The notes: generated from the letters alone by a model not told the origin. A stretch of 64,000 bases of DNA from Oxalobacteraceae bacterium OTU3CINTB1 (GCA_024123955.1 CP099652.1:2232001-2296000), one strand, 5' to 3'; shown: positions 1 to 7,576, numbered from the stretch's first letter. A program made the numbers and translations.

Positions 1-2
1 AC

Positions 3-899
3 GACCATGAATGGCGCGACGCCGGCGCCTTGCGCCAAGCCTTCTATACTAATCTCGGTCCCGGCGACTATCGCTTCGAAGTGATGGCCGCCAACGAGGA
101 CGGCTTGTGGAGCGTTGCCCCGGCAAGCCTGAGCTTCGGCATTGCGCCGGCGTTCTATCAGGCCACCTGGTTCAAGCTGGTCTGCGCAGCGCTGCTGGCC
201 GGCACGCTGTATCTGCTTTACCTGTGGCGCCTGACCCTGATGACAGCGCGCGTAGTGGAACGCATGCGTGCACGCTTGGACGAGCGGGAGCGCATTGCGC
301 GCACGCTGCATGACACGTTCCTGCAGAGCGTGCAGGCTTTGATCCTGCATTTCCACAGCATCAAGTCGGTCCTGCCGAAGGAGGACAAGGTGCAGCAACG
401 TATCGACGACGCGCTCGACGCCGCCGATGCGGTGATCGAGGAGGGCCGTGAGCAGTTGATGGACTTGCGCTCCGACCATGCATGCCGGGTCAACGTGGTG
501 CAGGCGCTGGAAGCGGCCGGGGCGGGGCCCTGCGCCCAGCACGGCGTCGCGTTCACGCTGCACGAGCGGGGCGCACGGCGCCCACTACGGGGCGATGTTG
601 AGCACGAACTGGTCGCCATCGCCAGGGAGGCGATCGCCAACGCCCTTCAACACTCGGGCAGCAGCGACGTGGTGGCGCAATTGAGCTACGGCGCCGGCGA
701 ACTTGCGCTCGCGGTGAGCGATCACGGCGTCGGAATTGATGAGGCGGTGCGCAAGGCCGGGCAGCGCGAGCGCCATTGGGGACTACCTGGCATGCGTGAA
801 CGAGCCGCGCGGATCGGCGCAGAGTTGGCCATCCACAGCGCCCCCGGCGCCGGTACATCAGTGGTGGTGACCTTAAGCGCCAGACGGGCCTATTGTTAG
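3..899 (+). CDS. sensor histidine kinase, 5' end outside window
   Basis: C-terminal part of a membrane sensor kinase of the NarL/DegS type (HisKA_3). The frame is open from the window edge, so the start lies upstream. The visible protein opens with the end of a Y_Y_Y domain (pattern Y-x-N-L-x-P-G-x-Y-x-F), which in this family usually follows a periplasmic beta-propeller. A transmembrane helix follows (near TTG 30 plus about 45 residues), then the phospho-acceptor box RIARTLHDTF, and a HATPase_c domain with the N box (EAIANALQHS), DHGVGID and GLPGMRERA. It should autophosphorylate the LHDT histidine and pass phosphate to a LuxR-type response regulator, which is not in the window. The signal is unknown. 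Confidence 0.85.
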   Translation, partial: DHEWRDAGALRQAFYTNLGPGDYRFEVMAANEDGLWSVAPASLSFGIAPAFYQATWFKLVCAALLAGTLYLLYLWRLTLMTARVVERMRARLDERERIARTLHDTFLQSVQALILHFHSIKSVLPKEDKVQQRIDDALDAADAVIEEGREQLMDLRSDHACRVNVVQALEAAGAGPCAQHGVAFTLHERGARRPLRGDVEHELVAIAREAIANALQHSGSSDVVAQLSYGAGELALAVSDHGVGIDEAVRKAGQRERHWGLPGMRERAARIGAELAIHSAPGAGTSVVVTLSARRAYC

Positions 900-928
900 A
901 TGCGCGGGCTGTTTCCCTTTTTACTTGC

Positions 929-1279
929 TCAGACTTTCAATTCCTCAGTCGAGTGAGTCCTGAGCCAGTCCGCCAGCGCGTCGTCGATTCTCGTCTGCCA
1001 GCCTGGGCCTGTTGCGCGGAAGCGGCTGACGATTTCCGGTGACAGGCGAATGGTGATGCGTTCTTTTACTGCGGCTTTTTGCGGCCCGCGCTCACCCGGC
1101 CTACGCTTCAAGGTAACGAGGTTTTCATAAGTCCCGTCGTCGAAGAACTCCTTCGCCGACTTCGATTGCCGAAAATCGCCAGCGGACCATTCCGGATTGT
1201 CTGGATCGCCAGCGATGCCGGCGTTGATCCGAGCATCCTCTGCCTTGGTTGGCAGAATGATTTTAGGCTTGGTTTTCAT
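929..1279 (-). CDS. brnA: BrnA-family antitoxin
   Basis: Antitoxin of a type II BrnT-BrnA pair. The protein has 116 residues. The C-terminal part (about residues 70-110) has the ribbon-helix-helix-like pattern K-E-R-I-T-I-R-L-S-P-E-I-V followed by WQTRIDDALADWL, typical of BrnA. In this family BrnA binds and neutralises the BrnT RNase and represses its own promoter. The start overlaps the end of brnT by 17 bp, so translation is probably coupled. The long charged N-terminal half is where toxin contacts are expected; that part is inferred from the family. Confidence 0.85.
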   Translation of the reverse strand: MKTKPKIILPTKAEDARINAGIAGDPDNPEWSAGDFRQSKSAKEFFDDGTYENLVTLKRRPGERGPQKAAVKERITIRLSPEIVSRFRATGPGWQTRIDDALADWLRTHSTEELKV

Positions 1280-1532
1280 ATTCCTTAACCTCCCTACGGT
1301 TAGCCTTTCGAAGGCTGATGATGCGCACAGCTGTTTCCCGGAGAGAGAAGACCATCACGTATAAGCGATTTCCGATCGGACCTGTTGAGACGAGCCGAGG
1401 TTCCAAGTAGTCGTAGCGGCTATCGATGCGAACGATAGCGTGCTCCCAGTCAAAGTCTTCCGCGATATCGAACCACACGCCGTGCTTGGCCACGTTCTGT
1501 GCCAGCTTTTTTGGATCATGCGTGTAGTTCAT
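1263..1532 (-). CDS. brnT: BrnT-family toxin (RNase)
   Basis: First gene of the brnT-brnA operon, 89 residues, the usual BrnT length. The N-terminus DPKKLAQNVAKHGVWF matches the family pattern D-P-x-K-x-x-x-N-x-x-K-H-G-V-x-F, which also fixes the ATG at 1532. The middle R-L-Y-V-M-V-F-S and the end I-I-S-L-R-K-A-N-R-R-E fit the RelE-like fold; the C-terminal S-x-R-x-A-x-R-x-E is the family signature. BrnT toxins are ribonucleases that slow translation under stress. The promoter predicted just upstream places the transcription start at about the start codon, so the mRNA may be leaderless. Confidence 0.88.
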   Translation of the reverse strand: MNYTHDPKKLAQNVAKHGVWFDIAEDFDWEHAIVRIDSRYDYLEPRLVSTGPIGNRLYVMVFSLRETAVRIISLRKANRREVKEYENQA

Positions 1533-1537
1533 GGTTT

Positions 1538-1566
1538 ATTGTATGCACGAATAAATTGGGTGTCAA
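1538..1566 (-). promoter_or_regulatory. brnTA sigma-70 promoter
   Basis: On the minus strand a perfect -35 TTGACA (1561-1566) is followed after exactly 17 bp by TACAAT (1538-1543). The -10 box lies 5 bp before the brnT ATG, so the expected transcription start falls on or next to the start codon. No ribosome-binding site is visible between them. Confidence 0.75.
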
Positions 1567-1583
1567 TCTATTCGTGCATACAA
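1539..1583. promoter_or_regulatory. inverted repeat, probable BrnA operator
   Basis: Perfect 15-bp arms (1539-1553, TTGTATGCACGAATA, and 1569-1583) separated by 15 bp. Pairing continues inward for three more pairs after one mismatch. One arm covers the brnT -10 box and the other lies upstream of the -35. This is what an autorepressor site of the BrnA-BrnT complex should look like; binding is inferred. Confidence 0.75.
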
Positions 1584-1871
1584 ATAATTGTCTTCCGGAT
1601 TCGTCTGGCTTGGCTTAACTTGGCAGCGTAGATGCATGGGGTGCACGGGGTCTGGGGGCGAATCCACTCGGCCCGACCGATAAAAACAGGGCTTGACGCT
1701 AAGATGGAGAAGGGCGATATCCTGCGCTTCGTGATATGCGAAGTGCGTTGTTGTCGGCAAACGGATCGCAGGCCCTCACGATATCTGTGCGCGCCATCTG
1801 CAAGACCTGAAGGAAGGGCCGGCGCGCGGATTGAAGCGGAATCTGGCCGAAGCCGACAAGGCAGTAACGCT
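1584..1871. other. intergenic region, possible gene remnant
   Basis: No convincing gene. Short open frames occur on both strands without ribosome-binding sites or recognisable motifs. A stretch of plus-strand frame around 1771-1880 reads like charged helical protein but has no start and runs into the PEP-CTERM gene, so it may be a decayed fragment. Confidence 0.3.
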
Positions 1872-2588
1872 TTATACGTTAGCCATAGCGCGCCTGCGCA
1901 ACACTAGTCCGACAAAGCCCATGCCGATCATGAACATGCCGTAAGTGCCTGGTTCCGGCACGGGGGACACGCTTTGATCGACCGTCCAGGAGGCCGACGT
2001 CACCCGCCCGAGAAAGTGGGTTTGACCACCGAGGTTCCCTTGCCGATTCACCGCGAAGTGAGACTCCGTAAACAGATTGGACAATTCGCCGCCGAACGCA
2101 CGCGGGTTCAAGAAGTCGCTGTCTGGCATGAACTGCTTCGAATACGAGGAAATGCTGGTACTCGCATCGATGTTATCGCCGGGATTGAGTTGGTTCTTGC
2201 CCCACGTGTCCATGCTGAGCCAATCGTAGCCATTAGGCTTGCCCAAAGTCAGGCTGTTTCTTATCGTTACATCAGCCGTTGCGCTGATGCCTTTCCAGCT
2301 GTACGTCACGTTACCGACGGTAACCGAGCCGATAAAGTTGTGGGAGGTGTCGTGACGCCAATCCAGCCCTTCCTCCTGTACGATATCCTGGAAGCCATCC
2401 AGGTCTAGGGTCATCGTCTGCGTAAAGGTCTGGCCTTTGAGGTTTTCACCCACGCCGAAAATGTTGAGACCATCGTATCCGTCGTACAGGATGCCCGTCG
2501 AACTGTAGGTTACCAGCGCCGCTTGGGCCGTACCCGCCACGAAACCGAGCACCGTAATCACCGCCATCTTTTTTAATGAATTGAACAT
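1872..2588 (-). CDS. PEP-CTERM sorting domain protein
   Basis: Exported surface or secreted protein of 238 residues. It has an N-terminal signal peptide (MFNSLKKMAVITVL... ending T-A-Q-A-A), a beta-rich body of unknown function and a C-terminal PEP-CTERM tail: V-P-E-P-G-T-Y, a hydrophobic helix and L-R-R-R. PEP-CTERM tails are cut by an exosortase (EpsH family) and such proteins are usually tied to exopolysaccharide. I chose the ATG at 2588 because an AGGA ribosome-binding site sits 8 bp before it; an ATG at 2597 would have the AGG directly adjacent. No exosortase is in the window. Confidence 0.85.
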   Translation of the reverse strand: MFNSLKKMAVITVLGFVAGTAQAALVTYSSTGILYDGYDGLNIFGVGENLKGQTFTQTMTLDLDGFQDIVQEEGLDWRHDTSHNFIGSVTVGNVTYSWKGISATADVTIRNSLTLGKPNGYDWLSMDTWGKNQLNPGDNIDASTSISSYSKQFMPDSDFLNPRAFGGELSNLFTESHFAVNRQGNLGGQTHFLGRVTSASWTVDQSVSPVPEPGTYGMFMIGMGFVGLVLRRRAMANV

Positions 2589-2983
2589 AGATTCCATCCT
2601 GATAATGTAAAGAAGGCAATTTTATCATTTATGGTTTAATTTAATGAAATAAATTTAAGTTAATTTCATTATCGCCATAGCTGCGGACCGCTTGCTACAT
2701 GACTTTCCCAATGCGGACGGGCAGCAAGATATCACGTTCCGAATACGCTACGATCATCGTCATCAGGATGAGGCACATGACCACGATTGCGATCTGGAAT
2801 TTGCGTTTGCTTGCGGCACGGTGGCTCGCTATTGCTTCGGTGGAGGGGATGGACATTGTCTCAGATTGTTGTTTAAATTCTTCTCAAATTGTACAGCGGA
2901 AATTACAAGTGTCAAAACCATATCGCTGTTTTCGCTAGTAACCGCAGGTTGCTTTTGGCAATTTAGCGACATGGGAGGTAATC
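2589..2983. other. AT-rich intergenic region
   Basis: About 390 bp between a PEP-CTERM gene and a small open frame. It starts with a strongly AT-rich stretch (about 2620-2680) that probably holds the promoter of the PEP-CTERM gene on the minus strand. Open frames on the plus strand (2692-3000) are His/Asp-rich in one frame and lack a ribosome-binding site. I see no gene I can support. Confidence 0.4.
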
Positions 2984-3154
2984 ATGCCAACGTTGAGTAA
3001 ACATCAGCCCGTGCTCCGGTATCTCCGGTCTCGATACCCTGTGGATCTTGCCGCCGGGGCATTGCACCGCGTTGGCAGCATTTTCAAGTTGCGCGGCCGG
3101 AGGGAACATCTCTTACGGCGCCTCTTTATTACGCTTCGCCGCATAGCCGAGTAA
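2984..3154 (+). CDS. small basic protein, unknown (56 aa)
   Basis: A 56-codon frame starting MPTLSKHQPVLRYL and ending R-R-I-A-E. It is preceded by GGGAGGT with only 4 bp to the ATG, a strong but close ribosome-binding site. The product would be very basic, with many Arg and Leu, and probably helical. Its last 42 bp overlap the 3' end of the PEP-CTERM gene on the other strand. I do not recognise the family, and the ribosome-binding site is the only positive evidence, so this may be chance. Confidence 0.25.
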   Translation: MPTLSKHQPVLRYLRSRYPVDLAAGALHRVGSIFKLRGRREHLLRRLFITLRRIAE

Positions 3155-3682
3155 GCACAACCCGGCCAGAAGCATCGCGTACATCTCTGGCTCGGGCACT
3201 GGCGGCGGCTGTACAGCTAAAAAATCCGGCGCCACTACCGACCCTAAATAAAAGCTCTCGATCGGTGGCCGGCCGCCTTGGTAAGCAGGCGCGAACAGCA
3301 TGTACGTGATGGGTAGCGGGTTGGCGGCGGGCGCCGCATCGGTAGTGAAAGAAAAGCCGGAAAGTGCATTCGTTTCGCCAACGCCGTTGAGTCCCCAGCC
3401 AAAGTAGGTGGCGGCAGGCGTAAGGTTTTCGTAGTTTGGGTTGACGCCGACGTAGGTATTGAAAACCCAATTGGCAGGACTGGTGAAGGAAATTGGGTGC
3501 AAGTCGAAGTTGGCTCCGTTACTTTTCACCAGCACCAACACCTCCGTCACCGGGTATTCCGATGCCGAAAGTTCGTAGCTGTAAGTGTAGAGCCCGTTTT
3601 CAAAGCTGACGGTACCGGTGAGGTCTGCCGCCGAGGCGCTGAACCAGGTGAAAAAAGCGAGTAGTGCAAATAGGCGTTTCAT
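3113..3682 (-). CDS. PEP-CTERM sorting domain protein
   Basis: A second exported PEP-CTERM protein, 189 residues. The signal peptide is MKRLFALLAFFTWFSASAA. The body is rich in Tyr, Asn and beta-strand patterns with no known enzymatic motif. The tail has V-P-E-P-E-M-Y, a hydrophobic segment (AMLLAGLCLLGYA) and A-K-R-N-K. An AGGGGA site 6-7 bp before the ATG supports the start. It is not closely similar to the PEP-CTERM protein at 1872-2588 except in the tail. Function is unknown; association with extracellular polysaccharide is inferred from the sorting tail. Confidence 0.85.
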   Translation of the reverse strand: MKRLFALLAFFTWFSASAADLTGTVSFENGLYTYSYELSASEYPVTEVLVLVKSNGANFDLHPISFTSPANWVFNTYVGVNPNYENLTPAATYFGWGLNGVGETNALSGFSFTTDAAPAANPLPITYMLFAPAYQGGRPPIESFYLGSVVAPDFLAVQPPPVPEPEMYAMLLAGLCLLGYAAKRNKEAP

Positions 3683-3947
3683 GACGGTCCCCTAGATAAG
3701 GTTGAACGATGTGCGACGAGGGCGCTCCGGTGTCCAAGCTTGACTGAAAGGAAAGCGCCCATCGAATATACATTGAATATTAAAATTACAATGATTATCT
3801 GCCCTGAGCTGTTGAGGGAAATCACGCCAACGACACAAACTTGCAAAGGGTTGCCGGCCGGCTCCGGTTGCACGCGTGTGCGCCAGATAACGGAATGAAT
3901 CCGGTCACTGTGCAATCCTTCATGCACTATTATTTAAGGAGGAAATT

Positions 3948-4127
3948 ATGAGCGATGATCTGGCCAACGCCGGCGCGCAAGACCGCGCCCGCATCAATGT
4001 CAACGAGACCCACGAAGTCACTTACTGGACCAAGGAACTCGGCGTTACCAAGGACCGGTTGCACCAATTGGTCAAGGAAGTTGGGCCGAGTGCTAAAGCT
4101 GTCCGCGAGAAGCTGGCTGCGGGCTAG
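3948..4127 (+). CDS. DUF3606 domain protein
   Basis: Small protein of 59 residues with an ideal ribosome-binding site (AAGGAGG, 7 bp before the ATG). The sequence follows the DUF3606 pattern: DRARINVNETHEV-x-YWT-K-x-L-GVTKDRLHQLVKEVG-x-S-x-x-x-VREKL. Members are short, probably helical proteins found across proteobacteria. Their function is unknown; many are linked to stress in other species. It stands alone between a PEP-CTERM gene and the hicAB pair. Confidence 0.85.
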   Translation: MSDDLANAGAQDRARINVNETHEVTYWTKELGVTKDRLHQLVKEVGPSAKAVREKLAAG

Positions 4128-4270
4128 CCTCCACAATCCGGTACGCGTAGCAGGCTTGCCATTTCGTCTGTGATGTCATCGGCGGCGCCGCCTTTTTGCC
4201 GTGCGTTAGAACGGTCCGGCGCCCCTCTCTTGACACGCTTTGCACGGAGTCCAGAAGAAGTTGCACCACG

Positions 4271-4684
4271 TCAAGCTACCGATAGCTCCAGCTTGCGGCC
4301 CAACGCGGCCATTGCTTCCTCGATGCGGTCAATGCGCGTGGTGTGCTTTAGATCGATCAGTCGGTTGACTTCTTGCCGTGTAGTGGCCATGCGTCTCGCC
4401 AGCTCAGACGGGATGATGTCCTGTTCGAGCATCTGATTGAGCAAGAGAATCTTGGCGACCACGCTCGCGGGCACCGGGATCAGACGATCACCTCGTTGTG
4501 GCGCCGATGGGGATGGGACTGTGCGCTTTTCATCGAAGTAGACCTCCATTGCGGCGAGCAAGACGTCCTTCGCCATGAAAAGCGCGTCGGCCTCGTCGTC
4601 TCCTTGTGTGATCGCTTCCGGAATGTCGCGGAAAGTGACAGTGATGCCAGCCGCTTCCGGTGTAAAGGTAGCAGGGTATTTCAT
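4271..4684 (-). CDS. hicB: HicB-family antitoxin
   Basis: Antitoxin of a HicA-HicB pair, 137 residues. The N-terminal half (about 1-50) has the HicB partial RNase H-like fold: Y-P-A-x-F-T-P-E, V-T-F-R-D-I-P-E-A-I-T-Q-G and A-L-x-x-A-x-D-x-L. The C-terminal half (about 90-135) is a helix-turn-helix: IPSELARRMATTRQEVNRL, then a basic loop and I-E-E-A-M-A-A-L-G. The first domain binds HicA and the second binds operator DNA. It follows hicA by 67 bp on the same strand. Confidence 0.9.
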   Translation of the reverse strand: MKYPATFTPEAAGITVTFRDIPEAITQGDDEADALFMAKDVLLAAMEVYFDEKRTVPSPSAPQRGDRLIPVPASVVAKILLLNQMLEQDIIPSELARRMATTRQEVNRLIDLKHTTRIDRIEEAMAALGRKLELSVA

Positions 4685-4751
4685 GGAAAACTCCAGTAGG
4701 CTATGGATGCCGCAGTTGTGATCAGCGCTCCAAGCGCTTTACCAACCCGCC

Positions 4752-4928
4752 TCACTTCAGGTTGAGCTGTTTTTTTACGTTTTGGACAAGTCCGGTAGTT
4801 AGTTCTTTTGCCGGGTGCCTGGGCAGGAAGCTGGTCTTGCCGTTCAGTTTAACTTTGGTGTGGTTCCTACCCTCTTCGAAAGTCGCTCCGTTCTGCTTAA
4901 GCCACCTGACGAATTCACTCTGTTTCAC
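4752..4928 (-). CDS. hicA: HicA-family toxin (mRNA interferase)
   Basis: HicA toxin, 58 residues, a double-stranded-RNA-binding-like fold that cleaves mRNA. The pattern K-Q-S-E-F-V-R-W-L-x-x-N-G-A, then G-R-N-H-T-K-V with the catalytic His, then L-P-R-H-P-x-K-E-L is typical. I take GTG 4928 as the start: it has a GGGGA site 4 bp upstream, gives the normal family length, and lies downstream of the predicted promoter. An ATG at 4967 would add 13 unusual residues and lies upstream of the predicted transcription start. Confidence 0.85.
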   Translation of the reverse strand: MKQSEFVRWLKQNGATFEEGRNHTKVKLNGKTSFLPRHPAKELTTGLVQNVKKQLNLK

Positions 4929-4956
4929 AGGGTCCCCATTACTTGGCGGTGAACAT

Positions 4957-4985
4957 AATGTAATCATAATTGATTACGGTGGCAA
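4957..4985 (-). promoter_or_regulatory. hicAB promoter with palindromic operator
   Basis: Minus-strand -35 TTGCCA (4980-4985), 17 bp, then -10 TACATT (4957-4962). Between and over the -10 lies an inverted repeat, GTAATC-N6-GATTAC (4960-4977). It is well placed for repression by HicB through its helix-turn-helix. Binding is inferred. Confidence 0.55.
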
Positions 4986-5155
4986 GCTGTTTTTTGCCGG
5001 CGTCTATCATTGAGTTACATCAGACGTTGTGTGCTCAGAACGAGCTTTCATGCCACATGGGATTTCGTGATGTCCGGCTGCCGGCACTAGCGAACAGTCA
5101 CCCGCATGCGTTATGCTGCGCGGCATGTAAGACATCGGAATTCAAGGTAGGGGAT

Positions 5156-6112
5156 ATGTCAAAAGAGAAGAATCCGTTGACCGGCGCCGAGGTAACGCCG
5201 CCGGCGCGGATCAGCCCGCGTTCGCCGCCGCCGTTGCAGGCGTCGCGGCCCGCTACGCCGGAGGAAGCCGCCGCCAAAAGACAGGCGCGCGAGCAAAGGG
5301 ATGCGGAGGTGCGCGGCGTCACGTCGATCCAGGAGATGCGTGACGCGATACGCAGCGCCGCACGCGCACTGCCGGCGATCGCCGAAGTGCCGCGCCTGCG
5401 CGCGCTCGATGCGGCGGCGTTTCGCGCGCGCGCCGCGCTAGGCCTGCCATTCCTGATCACGGGTATCGTCAACCGCTGGCCTCTGTGCGCGCTGTCGCCG
5501 CAAACGCTGCGCGACCGCTACAGCGAGGTGCAGGTGCGCGCCCGGGTAGGGGACTACATCAACACCGCGTTCGCGGCGGACCGCGCGATGCAGGATATGT
5601 CGATGGGCCAGTATCTCGACCTGGTCGACGAGGACACGCACGATCTGCCACCATACCTGGGCAATCTCGAGCTGCGCGAATTGAACAGCATGTGCCATTG
5701 GCCGACCTATTTCGACAAAATGGGACCGCCCCGTTTCTGGATCGGCCCGGCCCGCACGGTGACGCCGCTGCATTGCGACTACGACGACAACATCTTCGCG
5801 CAGATATGGGGCACCAAGCGGATTTTCCTGTCGCCGCCGCATCATGACGAGTTCCTGTACCCGAATGAGGCCAACGCCATCCTGTTCGGCTCCCCGTTCG
5901 ATCCCGAGGCGCCCGATTTCGACCGCTTCCCGCTGGCGCGCCAGGCGACCATGATCGAGTGCGTCGTCAATCCGGGCGACATGCTGTACGTGCCGGCCGG
6001 CTGGTATCACCAGGTGCGCGCGCTGACGTTCTCGCTGTCGTCGAACCGGTGGGCCAGATCAATGCCGTTCGCCCTGAACGGCGACGCGTCCCTGCGGCGA
6101 AGCGACGCTTAA
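5156..6112 (+). CDS. cupin-like JmjC-type dioxygenase (cupin_8)
   Basis: Probable Fe(II)/2-oxoglutarate-dependent oxygenase of the cupin_8/JmjC family (FIH-like), 318 residues. Metal ligands are visible as H206-x-D208 (L-H-C-D-Y-D) and H285 (G-W-Y-H-Q-V). K221 may contact 2-oxoglutarate. The first 55 residues are Pro/Ala/Arg-rich and probably disordered. I chose ATG 5156 for its AAGGTAGGGG site; the open frame extends further upstream but overlaps the hicA promoter. Relatives often sit in carbohydrate-uptake loci of proteobacteria, which fits the sugar genes that follow. The substrate, perhaps a protein hydroxylation target, is unknown. Confidence 0.8.
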   Translation: MSKEKNPLTGAEVTPPARISPRSPPPLQASRPATPEEAAAKRQAREQRDAEVRGVTSIQEMRDAIRSAARALPAIAEVPRLRALDAAAFRARAALGLPFLITGIVNRWPLCALSPQTLRDRYSEVQVRARVGDYINTAFAADRAMQDMSMGQYLDLVDEDTHDLPPYLGNLELRELNSMCHWPTYFDKMGPPRFWIGPARTVTPLHCDYDDNIFAQIWGTKRIFLSPPHHDEFLYPNEANAILFGSPFDPEAPDFDRFPLARQATMIECVVNPGDMLYVPAGWYHQVRALTFSLSSNRWARSMPFALNGDASLRRSDA

Positions 6113-6118
6113 CAAGCG

Positions 6119-6148
6119 TTGACACCCAAAATAAGAGGGTGATATATT
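6119..6148 (+). promoter_or_regulatory. promoter of sugar-binding protein gene
   Basis: TTGACA (6119-6124), 18 bp, then TATATT (6143-6148). The expected transcription start, near 6155, is just before the LacI-type operator at 6160-6177. Confidence 0.65.
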
Positions 6149-6159
6149 CGTGTTTGTGA

Positions 6160-6177
6160 ATTGGTAACGTTTCCAAT
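6160..6177. promoter_or_regulatory. LacI-family operator 1
   Basis: An 18-bp near-palindrome ATTGGTAACGTTTCCAAT with a single mismatched pair and a central CG, the standard LacI/GalR-type site. It sits at about +5 of the promoter at 6119-6148. The same core (TGG-x-AACG-x-TTCCA type) recurs before the GH1 gene at 8644-8657. Confidence 0.8.
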
Positions 6178-6220
6178 CGTGTGCGGCGTGCCGGGCCACT
6201 TCGGCGTTCAAGGAGACTGG

Positions 6221-7489
6221 ATGTTCAAGCATGGCAGGACATTGGAACGGGCGTGCGCCACCGGAGCTGTGGCTTTGATGGCGGTTGGTTTGATGGCGCC
6301 GACGGCGTCCTTCGCGGCGCCGGCCGGGCCGAAGGCGGAAGTGATGCATTGGTGGACCTCGAGCAGCGAGTCTGCCGCCGTGCGCAAATTCGCCGACGCC
6401 TACCGCGCCGCCGGCGGCGTTTGGGCCGATACGGCGGTCGCCGGCGCGGACCAGGCCAAGTCGGTGGCGATCAACCGCATCGTCGGCGGCAATCCGCCGA
6501 CGGCCGCGCAGTTCAACACCACCAAACAATTCCGCGACCTGATCGACCAGGGTTCGCTCAACAACGTCGACGATATCGCGCTGCGCGATAAATGGGACCA
6601 GCTGATGCCGGCGCCTATCCTCGATGTCATCAAGGTCAACGGACACTTCTACGCGGCGCCGGTCGACATCCACATGTCCACCTGGATCTGGTACTCGAAG
6701 GCCGCGTTCAAAAAAGCCGGCATCGTCAAGGAGCCGGCCACGCCGGACGAACTGTTTGCCGCACTGGATAAGCTCAAGGCGGCCGGCGTGGTCGGCCTGG
6801 CGCACGGCGGCCAGCCGTGGCAGGAGAACATCCTGTTCCAGGCCATGCTGGCCAACGTGGGCGGCAAGGCGCTCTACCTGTCCGTGCTGCGCGACCGCTC
6901 GCCGCAGGCGATCAATTCCGAGGCGTTTAAAAAAGTGCTGCTGGCTTTCAAGCGGCTGCAGACCTACGTCGATCCCGGCTCGCCCAACCGTAACTGGAAC
7001 GACGCCACCGCCATGGTGGTCAGCGGCAAGGCCGGGGTGCAGATCATGGGCGACTGGGCCAAGGGCGAATTCGCCGCCGCCAAACAAACCGCCGGCAAGG
7101 ACTTCGGCTGCATCGCCGGTCTCGGTCCGAACGTGCCGTACCTGATCCAGGGTGACGCCTTCGTGTTCCCGAAAACGAAGAATCCGGAGACCGTCAAGGC
7201 GCAAAAACTGCTGGCGACGACGGTGTTGGCGCCGGCCGTGCAACTGGAATTCAACAAGCTTAAAGGTTCGCTGCCCATCCTCAGCAACGCCGACACCTCG
7301 TCGATGGATCTGTGCGCGCAGGCCGGCATGGCCATCATGAAGGACAAATCGCGCCAGGTGGGCATGATCGAAGTGCACCTGACGCCCGACCAGAACGGTG
7401 CGCTGCAGGATGTGCTGACGACTTACTGGAACACTCGCATGCCGGTCGAGAAGGCGCAGAAGAGCATCGCGGCGGCGCTGGCGGACTAG
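6221..7489 (+). CDS. ABC-type sugar substrate-binding protein
   Basis: Periplasmic binding protein of the carbohydrate (CUT1) type, 422 residues. The signal peptide is about 31 residues (hydrophobic core A-V-A-L-M-A-V-G-L-M, cut near A-S-F-A-A-P). The mature protein starts V-M-H-W-W-T and shows the usual bilobed pattern with G-K-A-G-V-Q-I-M-G-D-W-A-K-G near the C-terminal third. An AAGGAG site 5 bp before ATG 6221 fixes the start. A LacI-type operator lies just upstream. No permease or ATPase genes are nearby, so it must share a distant transporter or act only in sensing. The ligand is probably a glucoside or oligosaccharide, from context. Confidence 0.88.
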   Translation: MFKHGRTLERACATGAVALMAVGLMAPTASFAAPAGPKAEVMHWWTSSSESAAVRKFADAYRAAGGVWADTAVAGADQAKSVAINRIVGGNPPTAAQFNTTKQFRDLIDQGSLNNVDDIALRDKWDQLMPAPILDVIKVNGHFYAAPVDIHMSTWIWYSKAAFKKAGIVKEPATPDELFAALDKLKAAGVVGLAHGGQPWQENILFQAMLANVGGKALYLSVLRDRSPQAINSEAFKKVLLAFKRLQTYVDPGSPNRNWNDATAMVVSGKAGVQIMGDWAKGEFAAAKQTAGKDFGCIAGLGPNVPYLIQGDAFVFPKTKNPETVKAQKLLATTVLAPAVQLEFNKLKGSLPILSNADTSSMDLCAQAGMAIMKDKSRQVGMIEVHLTPDQNGALQDVLTTYWNTRMPVEKAQKSIAAALAD

Positions 7490-7576
7490 AAAGGGTTTGA
7501 TTCGAGGCTGGCTTGTCACCGTCCCGGGCGATGCGGTATGCTGACCGCCGCATAGACTCTACGGATGAGGGAACTC

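Noticed and set aside
1563..1760. 65-codon minus-strand frame between brnT and the PEP-CTERM gene
   Set aside because: No ribosome-binding site, overlaps the operator repeat, no similarity I can see.
2692..3000. 102-codon plus-strand frame, His/Asp-rich
   Set aside because: No ribosome-binding site; a second overlapping frame is equally open, so neither is supported.
3679..3927. 82-codon minus-strand frame upstream of the second PEP-CTERM gene
   Set aside because: No ribosome-binding site and it occupies the likely promoter of the PEP-CTERM gene.
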